A DNA stretch of 64,000 nucleotides, taken from Acetobacteraceae bacterium (GTDB taxonomy: Bacteria; Pseudomonadota; Alphaproteobacteria; Acetobacterales; Acetobacteraceae). Positions 7,404-16,722 of the stretch are shown here, piece after piece (within the stretch, counting starts at the first letter, position 1; every line of letters starts with the position of its first letter). Location: assembly GCA_027487385.1 (NCBI GenBank), contig JAIYDS010000205.1, positions 17,986 to 81,985 on the forward strand, written 5' to 3'. The translations under genes and the position numbers were made by a program. The notes beneath the pieces are model-generated. The model saw nothing but the letters and a program-made list of their open reading frames with translations, was not told where the DNA came from and did not search any database.

Positions 7404-10205
7404 ATGACCCCCACCGCTTCACACCTTCGCCGCGCGCGCCTGCTGGCGCCGTTGCTGCTCAGCCTCGCGGGAACGCCCGCCCTGGCGCAACCGGCCGAAC
7501 TGCGCGCGGCGGCGGCCGCCGCCCGGGGGGACCTGCGCGCGGCGCAGATCGAATGGCGCAACGCGGCGCGGCAAAATCCCGGCTCCAACGCGGCACGCCT
7601 CGCTCTGGCGGAAGCGAGCCTCGAAATCGGCGATGGGGAGACGGCGGAGCGCGAGGCCCGCGCGGCCCTGCAACAGGGGGCCGATCCCTCCACCGCCATG
7701 GCGCTGCTGCTGCGCGCCTATCTCGTCAACGGCCGGCAGGATGCACTGCTCCAGGCCTTCCCCGAGACGGTTCCCGATCCCGGCGGGCAGGTCGCCGCCG
7801 CGCGCGGCATGGCGCTGCTGGCGCTCGGCCAGCTTGAGCCGGCGCGTGCCGCGATCGAGGCCGGCCTGCGCAGCGCGCCGGAAGGCGCCGCCCCCAACCT
7901 CGCCGCCGCGGCGCTGGCCCAGGCCGAGGGAGACCGCACCGGCGCGGAGCTTCTGATGGACCGGCTGCTGGCGCGCGAACCTCGCCTCACCGAGGCGCTG
8001 ATCCGGAAGGGCTCCCTGCTCTTTGCCCGCAATGAGCCGGTCGAGGCGATCCAACGCTTCGACGCCGCGCTGGTCATCACCCCGGGCCAGGTCTCCGCCC
8101 TGCTGCGCCGGGCCGAGGCGCGCCTTGCGCTAGGCCAGTTCCCAGGCGCCACGCAGGACCTCGACGCCGCCCTGCTCGTCGTGCCGAACAGCGCGGCCGG
8201 GCATTACCTGCGCGCCGTGGCGGCCGCGGGCACGCGCGACTGGGTGGGCATGGACCGTGCCCTGCAGCGCGTCGGGCCCATGTTGGGCAGCTTCCCGGAT
8301 GGCTTCCTGCTGCTCTCCACGGCCAAGCGCGGCATCGGCCAGATGGCGCAGGCCGAGGACGCGGCGCGGCGTCACCTGGCCCGCCAGCCGGCCGATCCGC
8401 GCGGCGCCAGGCTGGTCGCGGCCTTTGACCTCCAGGCCAACCGGCCCGGCGATGCGGCGCTCGTGCTGACGCAGCTCGCCGCGCGCGGCGGCGCGGATGC
8501 GGAGGCGTTGGACCTGTTGGGCCAGCTGCACGCGGGGGCGGGACGACGGCGCCAGGCGGTCACCGCCTTTGCCGCCGCCAGCGAACTGGCGCCGCAGGAC
8601 CCGGCGATCCTGGCGCATCTGGCTGCGGCTCAGCTTGGCGTGGGCGACCTGGGCAGCATGGTGCGCGCGGCGCAGGCGGCGCTCACCCTCAACCCCATCC
8701 TCCCGGGCATGCGCGAATTGCTGGCTTTTGCGGCGCTGTATCGCGGTGACCTCGACGGGGTGCGCATCGAGCTGGCACGGCTCACCCTGGAGGAGCGGCG
8801 CGGGGAGGCCGCGCGCATTCTCGAAGCCTCTGCCCTTATCATGCAGATCAACCTGCCCCCGGCGCGCGCCATGCTGGATGAGGTGCTGCTCGCTGTCCCG
8901 GGTTCGGTTGCGGCACGGCTTGGGCTGGTGCGCATCGCGCGGCTCGAAGGGCGTAGCGATGAGGTGGAAGCGCTGCTGGGCGAGGTGCTGCGCCTGGATC
9001 CCGCCAACACCGAGGCCGCGGGCCAATTGCTAGACGCGATCCGGCCCGATGGGCCGCGCGTGGCACAGGCGCTGGGCATGCTGCGGGCCAGCCAGGCGGC
9101 CGCGCCCACCAACCCCGCGCTGGGCATCCGCCTGGCCCAGGCCCTGGTCCAGATCCGCGAGCCTGCCCAGGCCGTGGCGCTGCTGACCCAAGGCCCCCTG
9201 GCCGCGCTGGAGGATGCCGAAATGCAGACGGAGCGCGCCGAGTCACTTGCAGCGGCGGGCGATTTCCCCGCGGCGGAGGCCGCGAGCCGCGCCGCCCTGG
9301 CGATGCAGCCGCGTGCGCAGCGGGCGCGCCGGCAACTGGCCGCGCTGCAATTCCGCGCCGGCGATGCGCCCGGTGCCGAGGCCACCCTGCTGCAAGGCCT
9401 GCGCGAAGACCCCGCTGACCCGGCGCTGCAGCAGGGCCTGGCCGCCCTGCTGCGCCAGGCGCGCGGCATGGATGCCGCCCAGGACTTCGCCGCCCGCATG
9501 GCGCGCGAACCCACCGCGCAGCCTGCCGGGGCGGCGCTGCGCGGGGATCTGCTGCTGGGGGCGGATCAGCCGCTGGAGGCGGCGCGCGCCTATGCCATCG
9601 CGCATGCGGAAGGCCCCTCGGCCTATCTCGCCCTGCGCCATGCCAGCGCCCTGCGCCTGGCCGGCCAGCCCGAACCCTCGGCCGCCGCGCTGCGCGCCTG
9701 GCTGGAGCGCGCGCCCGATGACAATGACGCGGCAATGATGCTCTCGCAGCTCGACATCGAGGCCGGCCGCCTGGCCGCGGCCGAGCCGCGGCTGGAGGCG
9801 CTGCTGGAACGCCGGCCGGATGACGCGCTGGCGTTGAACAACCTCGCCTGGCTGCTGCGCCAGAAGGCGGATCCGGCCTCGCGCCTGCGCGCACGCGGCC
9901 TGGCGGAGCGCGGCTATTACCTCGCCCCCGGCACGGATGTGGCGGATACACTAGGCTGGATCCTGGCGCGGGACGGGCATCCGGCCGAGGCGGTGCTGCT
10001 GCTGCGGCAATCGGCCCGGCTGCGCCCGGACGCGGTACCGGAAGCAGGTGCCGCCTACCGCCTGGCCTTCGCGCTGAACGCGAGCGGCGCGCGGGCAGAA
10101 GCGCTGGCCGTGCTGGCCCCTGCGCTGGAGGCCCTGCCCGCGCCCAGCTTCCCCGAGCGGCCGGCCGCGCTGCTGCTGCTGGCCGAATTGCGCCGGCAGA
10201 ACTGA
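7404..10205 (+). CDS. prsT: Large TPR-repeat periplasmic protein PrsT
   Basis: A 933-residue secreted scaffold made almost wholly of tetratricopeptide-like helical repeats (recurring A-G-AL-P patterns from about residue 30 to the end). MTPTASHLRRARLLAPLLL followed by AGTPALAQP gives a classical signal peptide cut after ALA. The related PEP-CTERM-system TPR proteins are often lipoproteins, but there is no lipobox cysteine here. Position directly behind prsKR and the length both fit PrsT. It probably organises the EPS synthesis/export machinery in the periplasm, by analogy with TPR proteins such as BcsC or AlgK; that role is inferred. Confidence 0.85.
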   Translation: MTPTASHLRRARLLAPLLLSLAGTPALAQPAELRAAAAAARGDLRAAQIEWRNAARQNPGSNAARLALAEASLEIGDGETAEREARAALQQGADPSTAMALLLRAYLVNGRQDALLQAFPETVPDPGGQVAAARGMALLALGQLEPARAAIEAGLRSAPEGAAPNLAAAALAQAEGDRTGAELLMDRLLAREPRLTEALIRKGSLLFARNEPVEAIQRFDAALVITPGQVSALLRRAEARLALGQFPGATQDLDAALLVVPNSAAGHYLRAVAAAGTRDWVGMDRALQRVGPMLGSFPDGFLLLSTAKRGIGQMAQAEDAARRHLARQPADPRGARLVAAFDLQANRPGDAALVLTQLAARGGADAEALDLLGQLHAGAGRRRQAVTAFAAASELAPQDPAILAHLAAAQLGVGDLGSMVRAAQAALTLNPILPGMRELLAFAALYRGDLDGVRIELARLTLEERRGEAARILEASALIMQINLPPARAMLDEVLLAVPGSVAARLGLVRIARLEGRSDEVEALLGEVLRLDPANTEAAGQLLDAIRPDGPRVAQALGMLRASQAAAPTNPALGIRLAQALVQIREPAQAVALLTQGPLAALEDAEMQTERAESLAAAGDFPAAEAASRAALAMQPRAQRARRQLAALQFRAGDAPGAEATLLQGLREDPADPALQQGLAALLRQARGMDAAQDFAARMAREPTAQPAGAALRGDLLLGADQPLEAARAYAIAHAEGPSAYLALRHASALRLAGQPEPSAAALRAWLERAPDDNDAAMMLSQLDIEAGRLAAAEPRLEALLERRPDDALALNNLAWLLRQKADPASRLRARGLAERGYYLAPGTDVADTLGWILARDGHPAEAVLLLRQSARLRPDAVPEAGAAYRLAFALNASGARAEALAVLAPALEALPAPSFPERPAALLLLAELRRQN

Positions 10206-10209
10206 CGTC

Positions 10210-11496
10210 ATGCGCGACGCGGCGCTGATCGCAACCCTGGGCGCGCTGCTGGCAGCGGTGCTGGCGCAGCCCTTCATCGGCATTCTGCTGTGGAATTGGA
10301 TCGCCTTCATGAATCCGCACCGGCTGGCCTATGGGATGGCCAGCGAGTTGCCCTGGGCGGTGATGGTGCTCGCCGCCACGCTGCTCGGCTGCCTCATGGC
10401 GGGCGAACTGCGCCTGCCGCCGCTGAACGCCACCACGCTGCTCTTCGTGGCGCTGATGCTCTGCTTCACCGCGACCTCCTTCGTCGCCCTCGGCGACCCC
10501 GCGGCGGTCTGGGAGAAGTGGGACCGAAGCGTGAAGATCCTGCTCGGCCTGCTGCTGACGGCGGCGATGCTGACGACGCGGCAGCGGCTGCACGCGCTGG
10601 TCTGGGTGATGGTGATCTCGCTCGGCTATTACGGCGTGCGGGGCGGCATCTTCGCGCTGGCCACGGGCGGAAGCTATCGCGTCTGGGGCCCGCCGCAGAC
10701 CATGATCACCGACAACAACCACCTCGCCGCGGCGCTTCTGATCTCGCTGCCGCTGATGAATTACCTCCGGCTGCAATCGGCGCATCGCGTGGTGCGGTTC
10801 GGGCTTGGCATCGCCATGGGGCTGACGCTGCTCGCCGTGGTCGCCAGCTATTCGCGCGGGGCGCTGCTGGGCCTCGGCGCCGTGCTCTTCGTGCTCTGGC
10901 TGATGAGCGCGCGCAAGTTGCTGCTGGGTGCCGGGCTCGCACTCTGCCTCGCCGGCGTGGTCGCCTTCATGCCGGGCGGCTGGAGCGAACGGATGGGCGG
11001 GATCTCCAGCTATCAATCCGATGACAGCGCCTCCGAGCGGCTGGTGCTCTGGGGCATTTCCTGGCGCCTCGCGCTGGATCGCCCGCTGGTCGGCTCCGGC
11101 TTCACCGGACCCTATACGCGGGCGGTGGTGGACCGCGTGGCCCCGGGCGGGCCGGCGCGGGCGGTGCACAGCATCTGGTTCGAATTGCTGGGCGAGCACG
11201 GCTTCCCCACCTTCCTGATCTGGGCCGCGCTGAGCGGCGTGGGCGTGGTGCAGGCCTGGGGGCTGATGCGCATGGCGCGCGGGCGGGCGGAGCTGGGCTG
11301 GGCGGGGGATCTGGGGCGGATGGGGCTGGTCGCCATCGCCGCCTATCTCGTGAGCGGTAGCTTCCTCTCGCTCTCCTACTGGGATTTCTACTGGACGCTG
11401 CTGGTGGTCCTCGCCGGCGCGCAGGTGCTGGCTTCGCGGGCGCGGGCGCCCGTGCCGGCGCGGGGCTGGCGCGGCGCCGCCCTGGCCACCCGATGA
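10210..11496 (+). CDS. O-antigen-ligase/polymerase-like membrane protein (exosortase-A-associated type)
   Basis: A 428-residue polytopic membrane protein with about ten or eleven hydrophobic segments. The N-terminal part with FIGILLWNWIAFMNPHRLAYG, the N-N-H-LAAALL segment (ITDNNHLAAALLI) and the periplasmic-loop region around RLVLWGISWRLALDRPL/VHSIWFELLGEHG match the O-antigen ligase superfamily group named 'putative O-glycosylation ligase, exosortase A system-associated'. It could polymerise repeat units (Wzy) or attach glycan to an acceptor. The gap to prsT is only four bases, so they are co-transcribed. Ligase versus polymerase cannot be settled from sequence. Confidence 0.85.
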   Translation: MRDAALIATLGALLAAVLAQPFIGILLWNWIAFMNPHRLAYGMASELPWAVMVLAATLLGCLMAGELRLPPLNATTLLFVALMLCFTATSFVALGDPAAVWEKWDRSVKILLGLLLTAAMLTTRQRLHALVWVMVISLGYYGVRGGIFALATGGSYRVWGPPQTMITDNNHLAAALLISLPLMNYLRLQSAHRVVRFGLGIAMGLTLLAVVASYSRGALLGLGAVLFVLWLMSARKLLLGAGLALCLAGVVAFMPGGWSERMGGISSYQSDDSASERLVLWGISWRLALDRPLVGSGFTGPYTRAVVDRVAPGGPARAVHSIWFELLGEHGFPTFLIWAALSGVGVVQAWGLMRMARGRAELGWAGDLGRMGLVAIAAYLVSGSFLSLSYWDFYWTLLVVLAGAQVLASRARAPVPARGWRGAALATR

Positions 11497-11508
11497 CGGA
11501 GACGCGCC

Positions 11509-11721
11509 ATGGATGGCCTTTATTTCCTCGCCATGCTCGGCGGCATTGCCTGGCTCGCCTGGTGGTCGGTGGGGGGTGCCGGCTGGTCGCCCTTCGCGAT
11601 GCGCGAGGTGTGCGCGGATGATCCGGCTGCTGAGCTTCACCACCCTCTATCCGAACCAGGCCGCCCCCAACCATGGCGTCTTCGTGGAAAACCGGCTGCG
11701 CCATCTCGTCGCCGGCGGTGA
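11509..11721 (+). CDS. Small membrane protein, overlapping the next gene
   Basis: A 70-residue ORF starting ATG 11509 behind GGAG. It begins MDGLYFLAMLGGIAWLAWW, a clear single membrane helix, followed by GGAGWSPFAMREVC, which looks like a genuine small-protein sequence. The last roughly 34 residues (LHHPLSEPGRP, then an arginine-rich tail) are read out of frame over the start of the glycosyltransferase at 11618 and may be fortuitous. It fills the otherwise unexplained 120 bases between the ligase and the glycosyltransferase. Function unknown; the frame choice is supported mainly by the hydrophobic N-terminus and spacing. Confidence 0.5.
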   Translation: MDGLYFLAMLGGIAWLAWWSVGGAGWSPFAMREVCADDPAAELHHPLSEPGRPQPWRLRGKPAAPSRRRR

Positions 11722-12739
11722 GGCTTGCAGCACGGTGCTGGCGCCGGTGCCCTTCCACACGCGCGTGCCGGGCGAGGAGATGCGGCAAGGGCTGCGCGTG
11801 CTGCACCCGCGCTTCCCCATGGTGCCGGGCCTGGGATTGTGGACGAGCCCCATGGGCCTCTTCTGGAGCGCGCGCCGCACGCTGGAGCGGATGTTCGCCG
11901 ATGGCTTCGATTTCGACGTGCTGGACGCGCATTACCTGCACCCCGAGGGCATCGTGGCCGTGCGGCTTGGGCAGCTCCTCGGCAAGCCGGTGGTGCTGAC
12001 CGCGCGCGGCTCGGATGTCAGCCTGCTGCCGCGCTACCCTGGCCCACGGCACGCCATCCTGCGCGCGATGCGCGAGGCCGATGCGCTGATCGCGGTCAGC
12101 GCCGGGCTGAAGGACGCGATGGTGGAACTGGGCGCGGACGCCGCAAAGATCACTGTGCTGCGCAATGGCGTGGATCTCGATCTCTTCCACCCCCCCGAAA
12201 CCCGCGCGCCGCATCCGCCGACGCTGCTTTCGGTGGGGCTGCTCATCCCGCGCAAGGGGCATGACCGCATCATCGCCGCCCTGCCGGAGCTGCCGGGCTT
12301 TCATCTGCGCATCCTCGGTGAGGGGCCGGAGCGGGGCCGGCTGGAAGCCCAGGTCCGGGCGCTGGGCGTAGGGGATCGGGTGGCGATGCCAGGCGCCGTC
12401 CCGCATGCCGCGCTGGCCGCGCAATATGGCGCGGCGGATGCGCTGGTGCTGGCCTCGAGCCGCGAGGGCTGGGCCAATGTGCTGCTGGAGGCGATGGCCT
12501 GCGGCACGCCTGTCCTCGCCAGCCCGGCATGGGGCTGCCGCGAGGCGGTGCAGGCGCCGGAAGCCGGCCGCCTGCTGACCGATTTTTCCTTGGGTGCCAT
12601 CGTGGCCGGCGTGCGCGCCCTCTTCGCCGCGCTGCCCGACCGCGCCGCGACCCGCCGCTACGCCGAGGGCTTCGGCTGGGCGGAGACGACGGCGGGCCAA
12701 TTGGCCGTGTTCCGCCGTGTGCTGGGCGGGCCATGCTGA
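11618..12739 (+). CDS. GT4-family glycosyltransferase
   Basis: A 373-residue cytoplasmic retaining glycosyltransferase that adds a sugar from an NDP-sugar to the growing lipid-linked unit. The chosen ATG yields MIRLLSFTTLYPNQAAPNHG, the first beta strand and donor-binding loop of this class; earlier in-frame starts add unstructured residues. The GT-B C-terminal domain shows LLSVGLLIPRKGHDRI and the E-x7-E region ASSREGWANVLLEAMACGTPV. The next gene starts within its last codons (ATG 12733). Sugar specificity is not readable. Confidence 0.9.
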   Translation: MIRLLSFTTLYPNQAAPNHGVFVENRLRHLVAGGEACSTVLAPVPFHTRVPGEEMRQGLRVLHPRFPMVPGLGLWTSPMGLFWSARRTLERMFADGFDFDVLDAHYLHPEGIVAVRLGQLLGKPVVLTARGSDVSLLPRYPGPRHAILRAMREADALIAVSAGLKDAMVELGADAAKITVLRNGVDLDLFHPPETRAPHPPTLLSVGLLIPRKGHDRIIAALPELPGFHLRILGEGPERGRLEAQVRALGVGDRVAMPGAVPHAALAAQYGAADALVLASSREGWANVLLEAMACGTPVLASPAWGCREAVQAPEAGRLLTDFSLGAIVAGVRALFAALPDRAATRRYAEGFGWAETTAGQLAVFRRVLGGPC

Positions 12740-14706
12740 GCCGCCGCCACGCGATGGCCCTAGGGCTGATGCCCTGGCCCGCCCAGGCCGCCTGCGCCCC
12801 GGATTTCGCGCGGCTCACGCTGGAGGGCACGGGCGCGCCGGCCGGCAGCATCGCCGTCTTCGGCCAGGCCTTCCGCCCCGGCGACATGCCGCGCGGCAGC
12901 CTACCCACAATCCGCCTCGCCAGCGGCGCCGCGCTGGCCACGCAGATGGATGTGCGCAACCGCCACCCCGATGGCTCCGTACGCCTCGCGCAGATCGCTG
13001 TCGCTTGCCCGGCCTTGGCGGATGGCGCGCTGGCACCCTGCCTGATGCGCGCGGAACCGCGGGAGGCCGGTGCGGCGCTCGGCGCCACGGGCCGTTCCGC
13101 GCTGATCGAGATTCAATCCGGCGGACAGGTCTGGCGGGCCGATCTGATGCAAGGCTTCCCCGGTGCCGATCCCTGGCAATCCGGCCCGCTGGCCGTGCAG
13201 GGGCGCCTGGCGCTGCCAGTGACCCTGACCGGGCTCGCCTCGCTGCGGCTGGTCGCGGATGTCGCCTTGCGCGCGGATGGCACGCTCTGGGTCGAGGCTT
13301 GGCTGCGCAATGACATCGCCATGCGCCCCAATGGGGGCGAGGTCGCCTATGTCGTCCGGCTGCGGCTGGATGGGCGCCTGGCACTGGAGGCCGAGATCCG
13401 CCGCCAGCATCACTACACCGGCTGGGGCCGCCTGCTCGGCAGCACGCGTGCGGGGCCGGCCCCGCCGCCTCCGCTGATCCGCCATGACGCCGGTTACCTG
13501 GCAGATGCCGGCGCCGTCGCGCGTTATGGCCTCACTGCCGGGATCGAACCGGCGCTGCTGGCGCGCATGGACGGCGTGATGGCGGCGCCCGGCTGGAGCA
13601 AGCCGCTCGGCCCGCGCGGGGTCACGCAGGATATGCGGCAGACGGGCGGGCGCGCGGATATCGGCCCGGCGACCATGCCGCAGGCCGCCTGGCTGATCAG
13701 CGGCGACCGCCGTGCGGCCGCCTTCGCCCTGGGCCAGGCGGAAGCCGCCGGCAGCATCCCCTGGCATTTCCAAGACGCCGCGCGCGGCTGCTGGATGGAC
13801 ACGATCCGCTGGCCCGGCCTCTGGACGGATGGGCGCGGTGGGCCCGCCCCGGGTGGCCTGGCCCAGCCCATCTCAGGCGAGACGGGCTGGATCACGGATT
13901 GCGCGCATCAGCCTGACCTGAACTTCATCCCCTATCTGCTGAGCGGCCGACGCGCCCTGCTCGACAATCTCCAGGCGCAGGCCGCCTGGGCGGTGCTCTC
14001 ACAATGGCCGGCGGCGGCCGCGCGCGGCGCCGGTGAGGGGACGAATGTCGTGCGCGGCAATCAGGTGCGCGGGGCCGCGTGGTCACTCCGGCAATTGGAA
14101 AATGCCGCCTGGGCCAGCCCCGAGCGCGATGCAAACCGGGCCTGGCTGCGTGCGTCCGCCGATGCGAACTGGGCCTGGATCATCAGCCGCATTCCCGCCT
14201 GGACCGCCACGCAGGGCGAGGCGCACGGCCGCATCCCCGGCGAATACGGCACGCCGGGCGTGACACCGCCCTGGCAGCAGGATTATTTCGCCTCGACCGC
14301 GGCGAGCGCCGCCCGACGCGGCAACGCGCAGGCGCGCGCCGTGCTGCTCTGGATGTCAAATTTCCTGGTGGGCCGCTTCACGGCAGAACCACGTGGCTTC
14401 GCGCCACATGATGGTTGCGCCTATCTCATCGCCACCGGCACGGCGCGCGGCTGGGCCGAGATCGGCGCGGCCACCCGCGCGGCGGGGCTCTCCAACGGCA
14501 TGGGCTGGAGCAAGACGGAGGGCGACTACGCGCAACTCGCGCTGCAATCCCTGGCGGCGATCAGCGATGTGCTTGAACTGCCGGCTTCCCGCGGCGCCTA
14601 CGCCTGGCTAGCGGCGGCCGGCGCGCCCTTCACCCGCCCGCAAGATTTCCGCCGCGACCCGGCCTTTCACATCGTGCCACGCGGCGCGGCCCCCTGCCGG
14701 GACTGA
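12733..14706 (+). CDS. Secreted protein of unknown family, paralogous to the N-terminus of the protein at 35962
   Basis: A 657-residue protein with an N-terminal signal (MLSRRHAMALGLMPWPAQA, an SRR-containing and possibly Tat-like peptide cut after AQA). I do not recognise the family. The first 250 residues look beta-rich (MDVRNRHPDGSVRLAQ, GGRADIGPATMPQAAW). The rest is Trp-rich and helical with repeating patterns such as NQVRGAAWSLRQLENAAW, PPWQQDYFASTA and NFLVGRFT, which recalls the alpha/alpha toroids of polysaccharide lyases and glycoside hydrolases. The same motifs recur in order in the protein at 35962-39033. It is the last gene of the prs operon, so a role in trimming or binding the polysaccharide is a reasonable guess only. 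Confidence 0.8.
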   Translation: MLSRRHAMALGLMPWPAQAACAPDFARLTLEGTGAPAGSIAVFGQAFRPGDMPRGSLPTIRLASGAALATQMDVRNRHPDGSVRLAQIAVACPALADGALAPCLMRAEPREAGAALGATGRSALIEIQSGGQVWRADLMQGFPGADPWQSGPLAVQGRLALPVTLTGLASLRLVADVALRADGTLWVEAWLRNDIAMRPNGGEVAYVVRLRLDGRLALEAEIRRQHHYTGWGRLLGSTRAGPAPPPPLIRHDAGYLADAGAVARYGLTAGIEPALLARMDGVMAAPGWSKPLGPRGVTQDMRQTGGRADIGPATMPQAAWLISGDRRAAAFALGQAEAAGSIPWHFQDAARGCWMDTIRWPGLWTDGRGGPAPGGLAQPISGETGWITDCAHQPDLNFIPYLLSGRRALLDNLQAQAAWAVLSQWPAAAARGAGEGTNVVRGNQVRGAAWSLRQLENAAWASPERDANRAWLRASADANWAWIISRIPAWTATQGEAHGRIPGEYGTPGVTPPWQQDYFASTAASAARRGNAQARAVLLWMSNFLVGRFTAEPRGFAPHDGCAYLIATGTARGWAEIGAATRAAGLSNGMGWSKTEGDYAQLALQSLAAISDVLELPASRGAYAWLAAAGAPFTRPQDFRRDPAFHIVPRGAAPCRD

Positions 14707-14797
14707 GACCCGATCCGGGAAGCGGCGCCTCATCAAGGGAAGAGAGCGTCCGGCGGCTGGGGCCGGGGCTCTGTCTTTGCGCTGGACGTATGGCCGC

Positions 14798-15781
14798 TCA
14801 GCGCGCCCGCAGCGTGCCCAGCGCCAGCAGCCCACGCGCCGCGATCTCCCGCCACGGCGTCGGCCAGGCGGCGACGCCGGCCTTGATGCGCAGGGGCCAG
14901 GCCTTGCAAGGCTCCGGCAGCAGCCGCCAGATGCCGCGCACCGCGGCGTGATCCTGCCGCGCGAAGGCGATGTCTAGCGCCTGGACGCGCCGCCGCGCGA
15001 CACTCTCGCCGATCAGCCGGTCCAGCGGGCGCAGCGAAGGCCGGCGCGCCAGCACATGCTCGAGAATGGCGGCATCGCCGAGATTCATCGCCTGCACATC
15101 CGCGGAATGGCCGCCGGCATGCTTGCGGATCATCACCAGCGGGCGATGCACGATGCCGATGGGCGCATGCTCGCAGAGCAGGAGGATGGTGGCGAAATCC
15201 GTGCCCACGATGCGCCCCACCGAGGCGTCCCAGCCGCCGAGACCCAGCAGGAACACCCGGTCAGCGACCATGGCCGAGGGGAAGAAGGGCTGGAAGCCGA
15301 TCACGCGCGCCACGATGGCTTGGTCGAAGGCGCCAAGCCCGCCCGGCGCCAGCAGGCGCAAGCCCCGCCAAAAGCCCGGGGGCGCATCCGCGAATTTGGT
15401 GGTCATGGCGCAGACGCCGTCCCGCAGCAGCACGAAATCCGCGAAGCCCACGCGTAAGCGGGGCTCGGCCGCCCAGAGCGCGGCCATGGCCTTCAGGAAA
15501 TCCGGCTCCCAGATGTCATCGCTGTCACAGAAGGCGACGAGCCGCCCGCGCGCGACGGCAAGCCCCGCATTGCGCGCCAGCAGGTCCCCGCCATTCGTGA
15601 TGCGCAGCACCCGCACCCGCGCGCCATACTGCGCGCCCACCATCTCGGCCGTGCCATCGGTGGAGCCGTCATCCACGAGGATCACCTCCAGCGGCGGATG
15701 GGTCTGCGCCAGCACGGCGTCCAGCGTCTGCGGCAGCAGCGAAGCGCGGTTCCAGCTGGGAATGACGACGCTGATCTCCAT
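14798..15781 (-). CDS. GT2-family glycosyltransferase
   Basis: A 327-residue inverting glycosyltransferase of the GT-A fold. ISVVIPSWNRASLLPQTLDA opens the nucleotide-binding fold, followed by VDDGSTDGTAE and the metal-binding region FCDSDDIWEPDF. The ATG at 15781 overlaps the TGA of the upstream methyltransferase by one base; a GTG one codon earlier is also possible. It is the last gene of a three-gene minus operon and converges with the unknown secreted protein. Probably adds one sugar of the repeat unit. Confidence 0.88.
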   Translation of the reverse strand: MEISVVIPSWNRASLLPQTLDAVLAQTHPPLEVILVDDGSTDGTAEMVGAQYGARVRVLRITNGGDLLARNAGLAVARGRLVAFCDSDDIWEPDFLKAMAALWAAEPRLRVGFADFVLLRDGVCAMTTKFADAPPGFWRGLRLLAPGGLGAFDQAIVARVIGFQPFFPSAMVADRVFLLGLGGWDASVGRIVGTDFATILLLCEHAPIGIVHRPLVMIRKHAGGHSADVQAMNLGDAAILEHVLARRPSLRPLDRLIGESVARRRVQALDIAFARQDHAAVRGIWRLLPEPCKAWPLRIKAGVAAWPTPWREIAARGLLALGTLRAR

Positions 15782-16722
15782 CACGCAGGCCGGCCCGCGC
15801 GTTGGAAGACCAGATCCGCCATCTCGAAATCACGGCGCAGCAGTGGCATCGGGCCGCGCGGCTGGCCGGCGATGTAGGAGGCGGCGCCATAGTCATTCTC
15901 CACCTCGAAGGTCGCGAAGCCCGCATCGGTGAAGAGCGCCAGCAGCGCCTCCACCGAGCCGCCCATGCCCAGCAGCGCGTCGCGCTTCACCTCGATCAGG
16001 ATCTGCACGTCATGCCGCAGGCGCGGCAGCAGCGCGGCGATGCCCTGGATGACCATCCATTCCGCGCCCTCCACGTCGATCTTGATGAGACGGGCGGCGA
16101 GTAGATCCTCCAGCGGGACGATCTCGGCGAGCGGCCGCCCCTCGACCGTCGCCTCCAGCACGGCGCCGGAGCGCGCGGCCTCGCTCGCGATGATCGTGGT
16201 GCCGCCGAGGTTGCTGTCATCGTGCAGATAGACGGCGACGGGGCCTGCCACGGCGGTTGCGGCCATGTTGCGCGCCTGGATGTTCGTCGCCCCATTGGCG
16301 GCGATGTTGCGCAGCAACCGCGCGAAGATCCAGGGCGAGGCCTCCACCGCATGCACCCGCCCCGTGGGGCCGACCAGCCGCGCGGCCAGCAGGCTGTGCA
16401 GCCCCACATTGGCGCCGACATCCACCATGATGTCGCCCGGCCGGAGTGCCTGCTGGAAGAGGCGGGTGACCGCCGGTTCCCAGACGCCGAAGAAATAGAC
16501 GAAGCTGTGCACCACATCCGGGAAGCCGCCTTCCAGCCGCGCGCCGAATCGCGTCCGCGCCTCGATGCGGAAGCTGCGCCAGAGGATGTGCGGGCGCACC
16601 ACGCGGTCCCAGAGCCACAGGCGCAGGCGCGGCAGGCCAGGGCTGCGGAAGATCACGCGCAGCCCCGCGCAGGTGCTGCGTAGCGCGAAACGCCCCGCCC
16701 TTGTCTCAGCCAGAGCGTTCAT
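15781..16722 (-). CDS. FkbM-family methyltransferase
   Basis: A 313-residue SAM-dependent methyltransferase. VDVGANVGLHSLLAA is the SAM-binding glycine loop, VHAVEASPWIF the following acidic strand, and LIKIDVEGAEWMVIQG the FkbM signature. Members commonly O-methylate sugars of surface glycans. Both ends overlap neighbouring glycosyltransferase genes (ATGA upstream, TGATG downstream), so it is made together with them and probably methylates the same glycan. The acceptor sugar cannot be told. Confidence 0.88.
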   Translation of the reverse strand: MNALAETRAGRFALRSTCAGLRVIFRSPGLPRLRLWLWDRVVRPHILWRSFRIEARTRFGARLEGGFPDVVHSFVYFFGVWEPAVTRLFQQALRPGDIMVDVGANVGLHSLLAARLVGPTGRVHAVEASPWIFARLLRNIAANGATNIQARNMAATAVAGPVAVYLHDDSNLGGTTIIASEAARSGAVLEATVEGRPLAEIVPLEDLLAARLIKIDVEGAEWMVIQGIAALLPRLRHDVQILIEVKRDALLGMGGSVEALLALFTDAGFATFEVENDYGAASYIAGQPRGPMPLLRRDFEMADLVFQRAGRPA

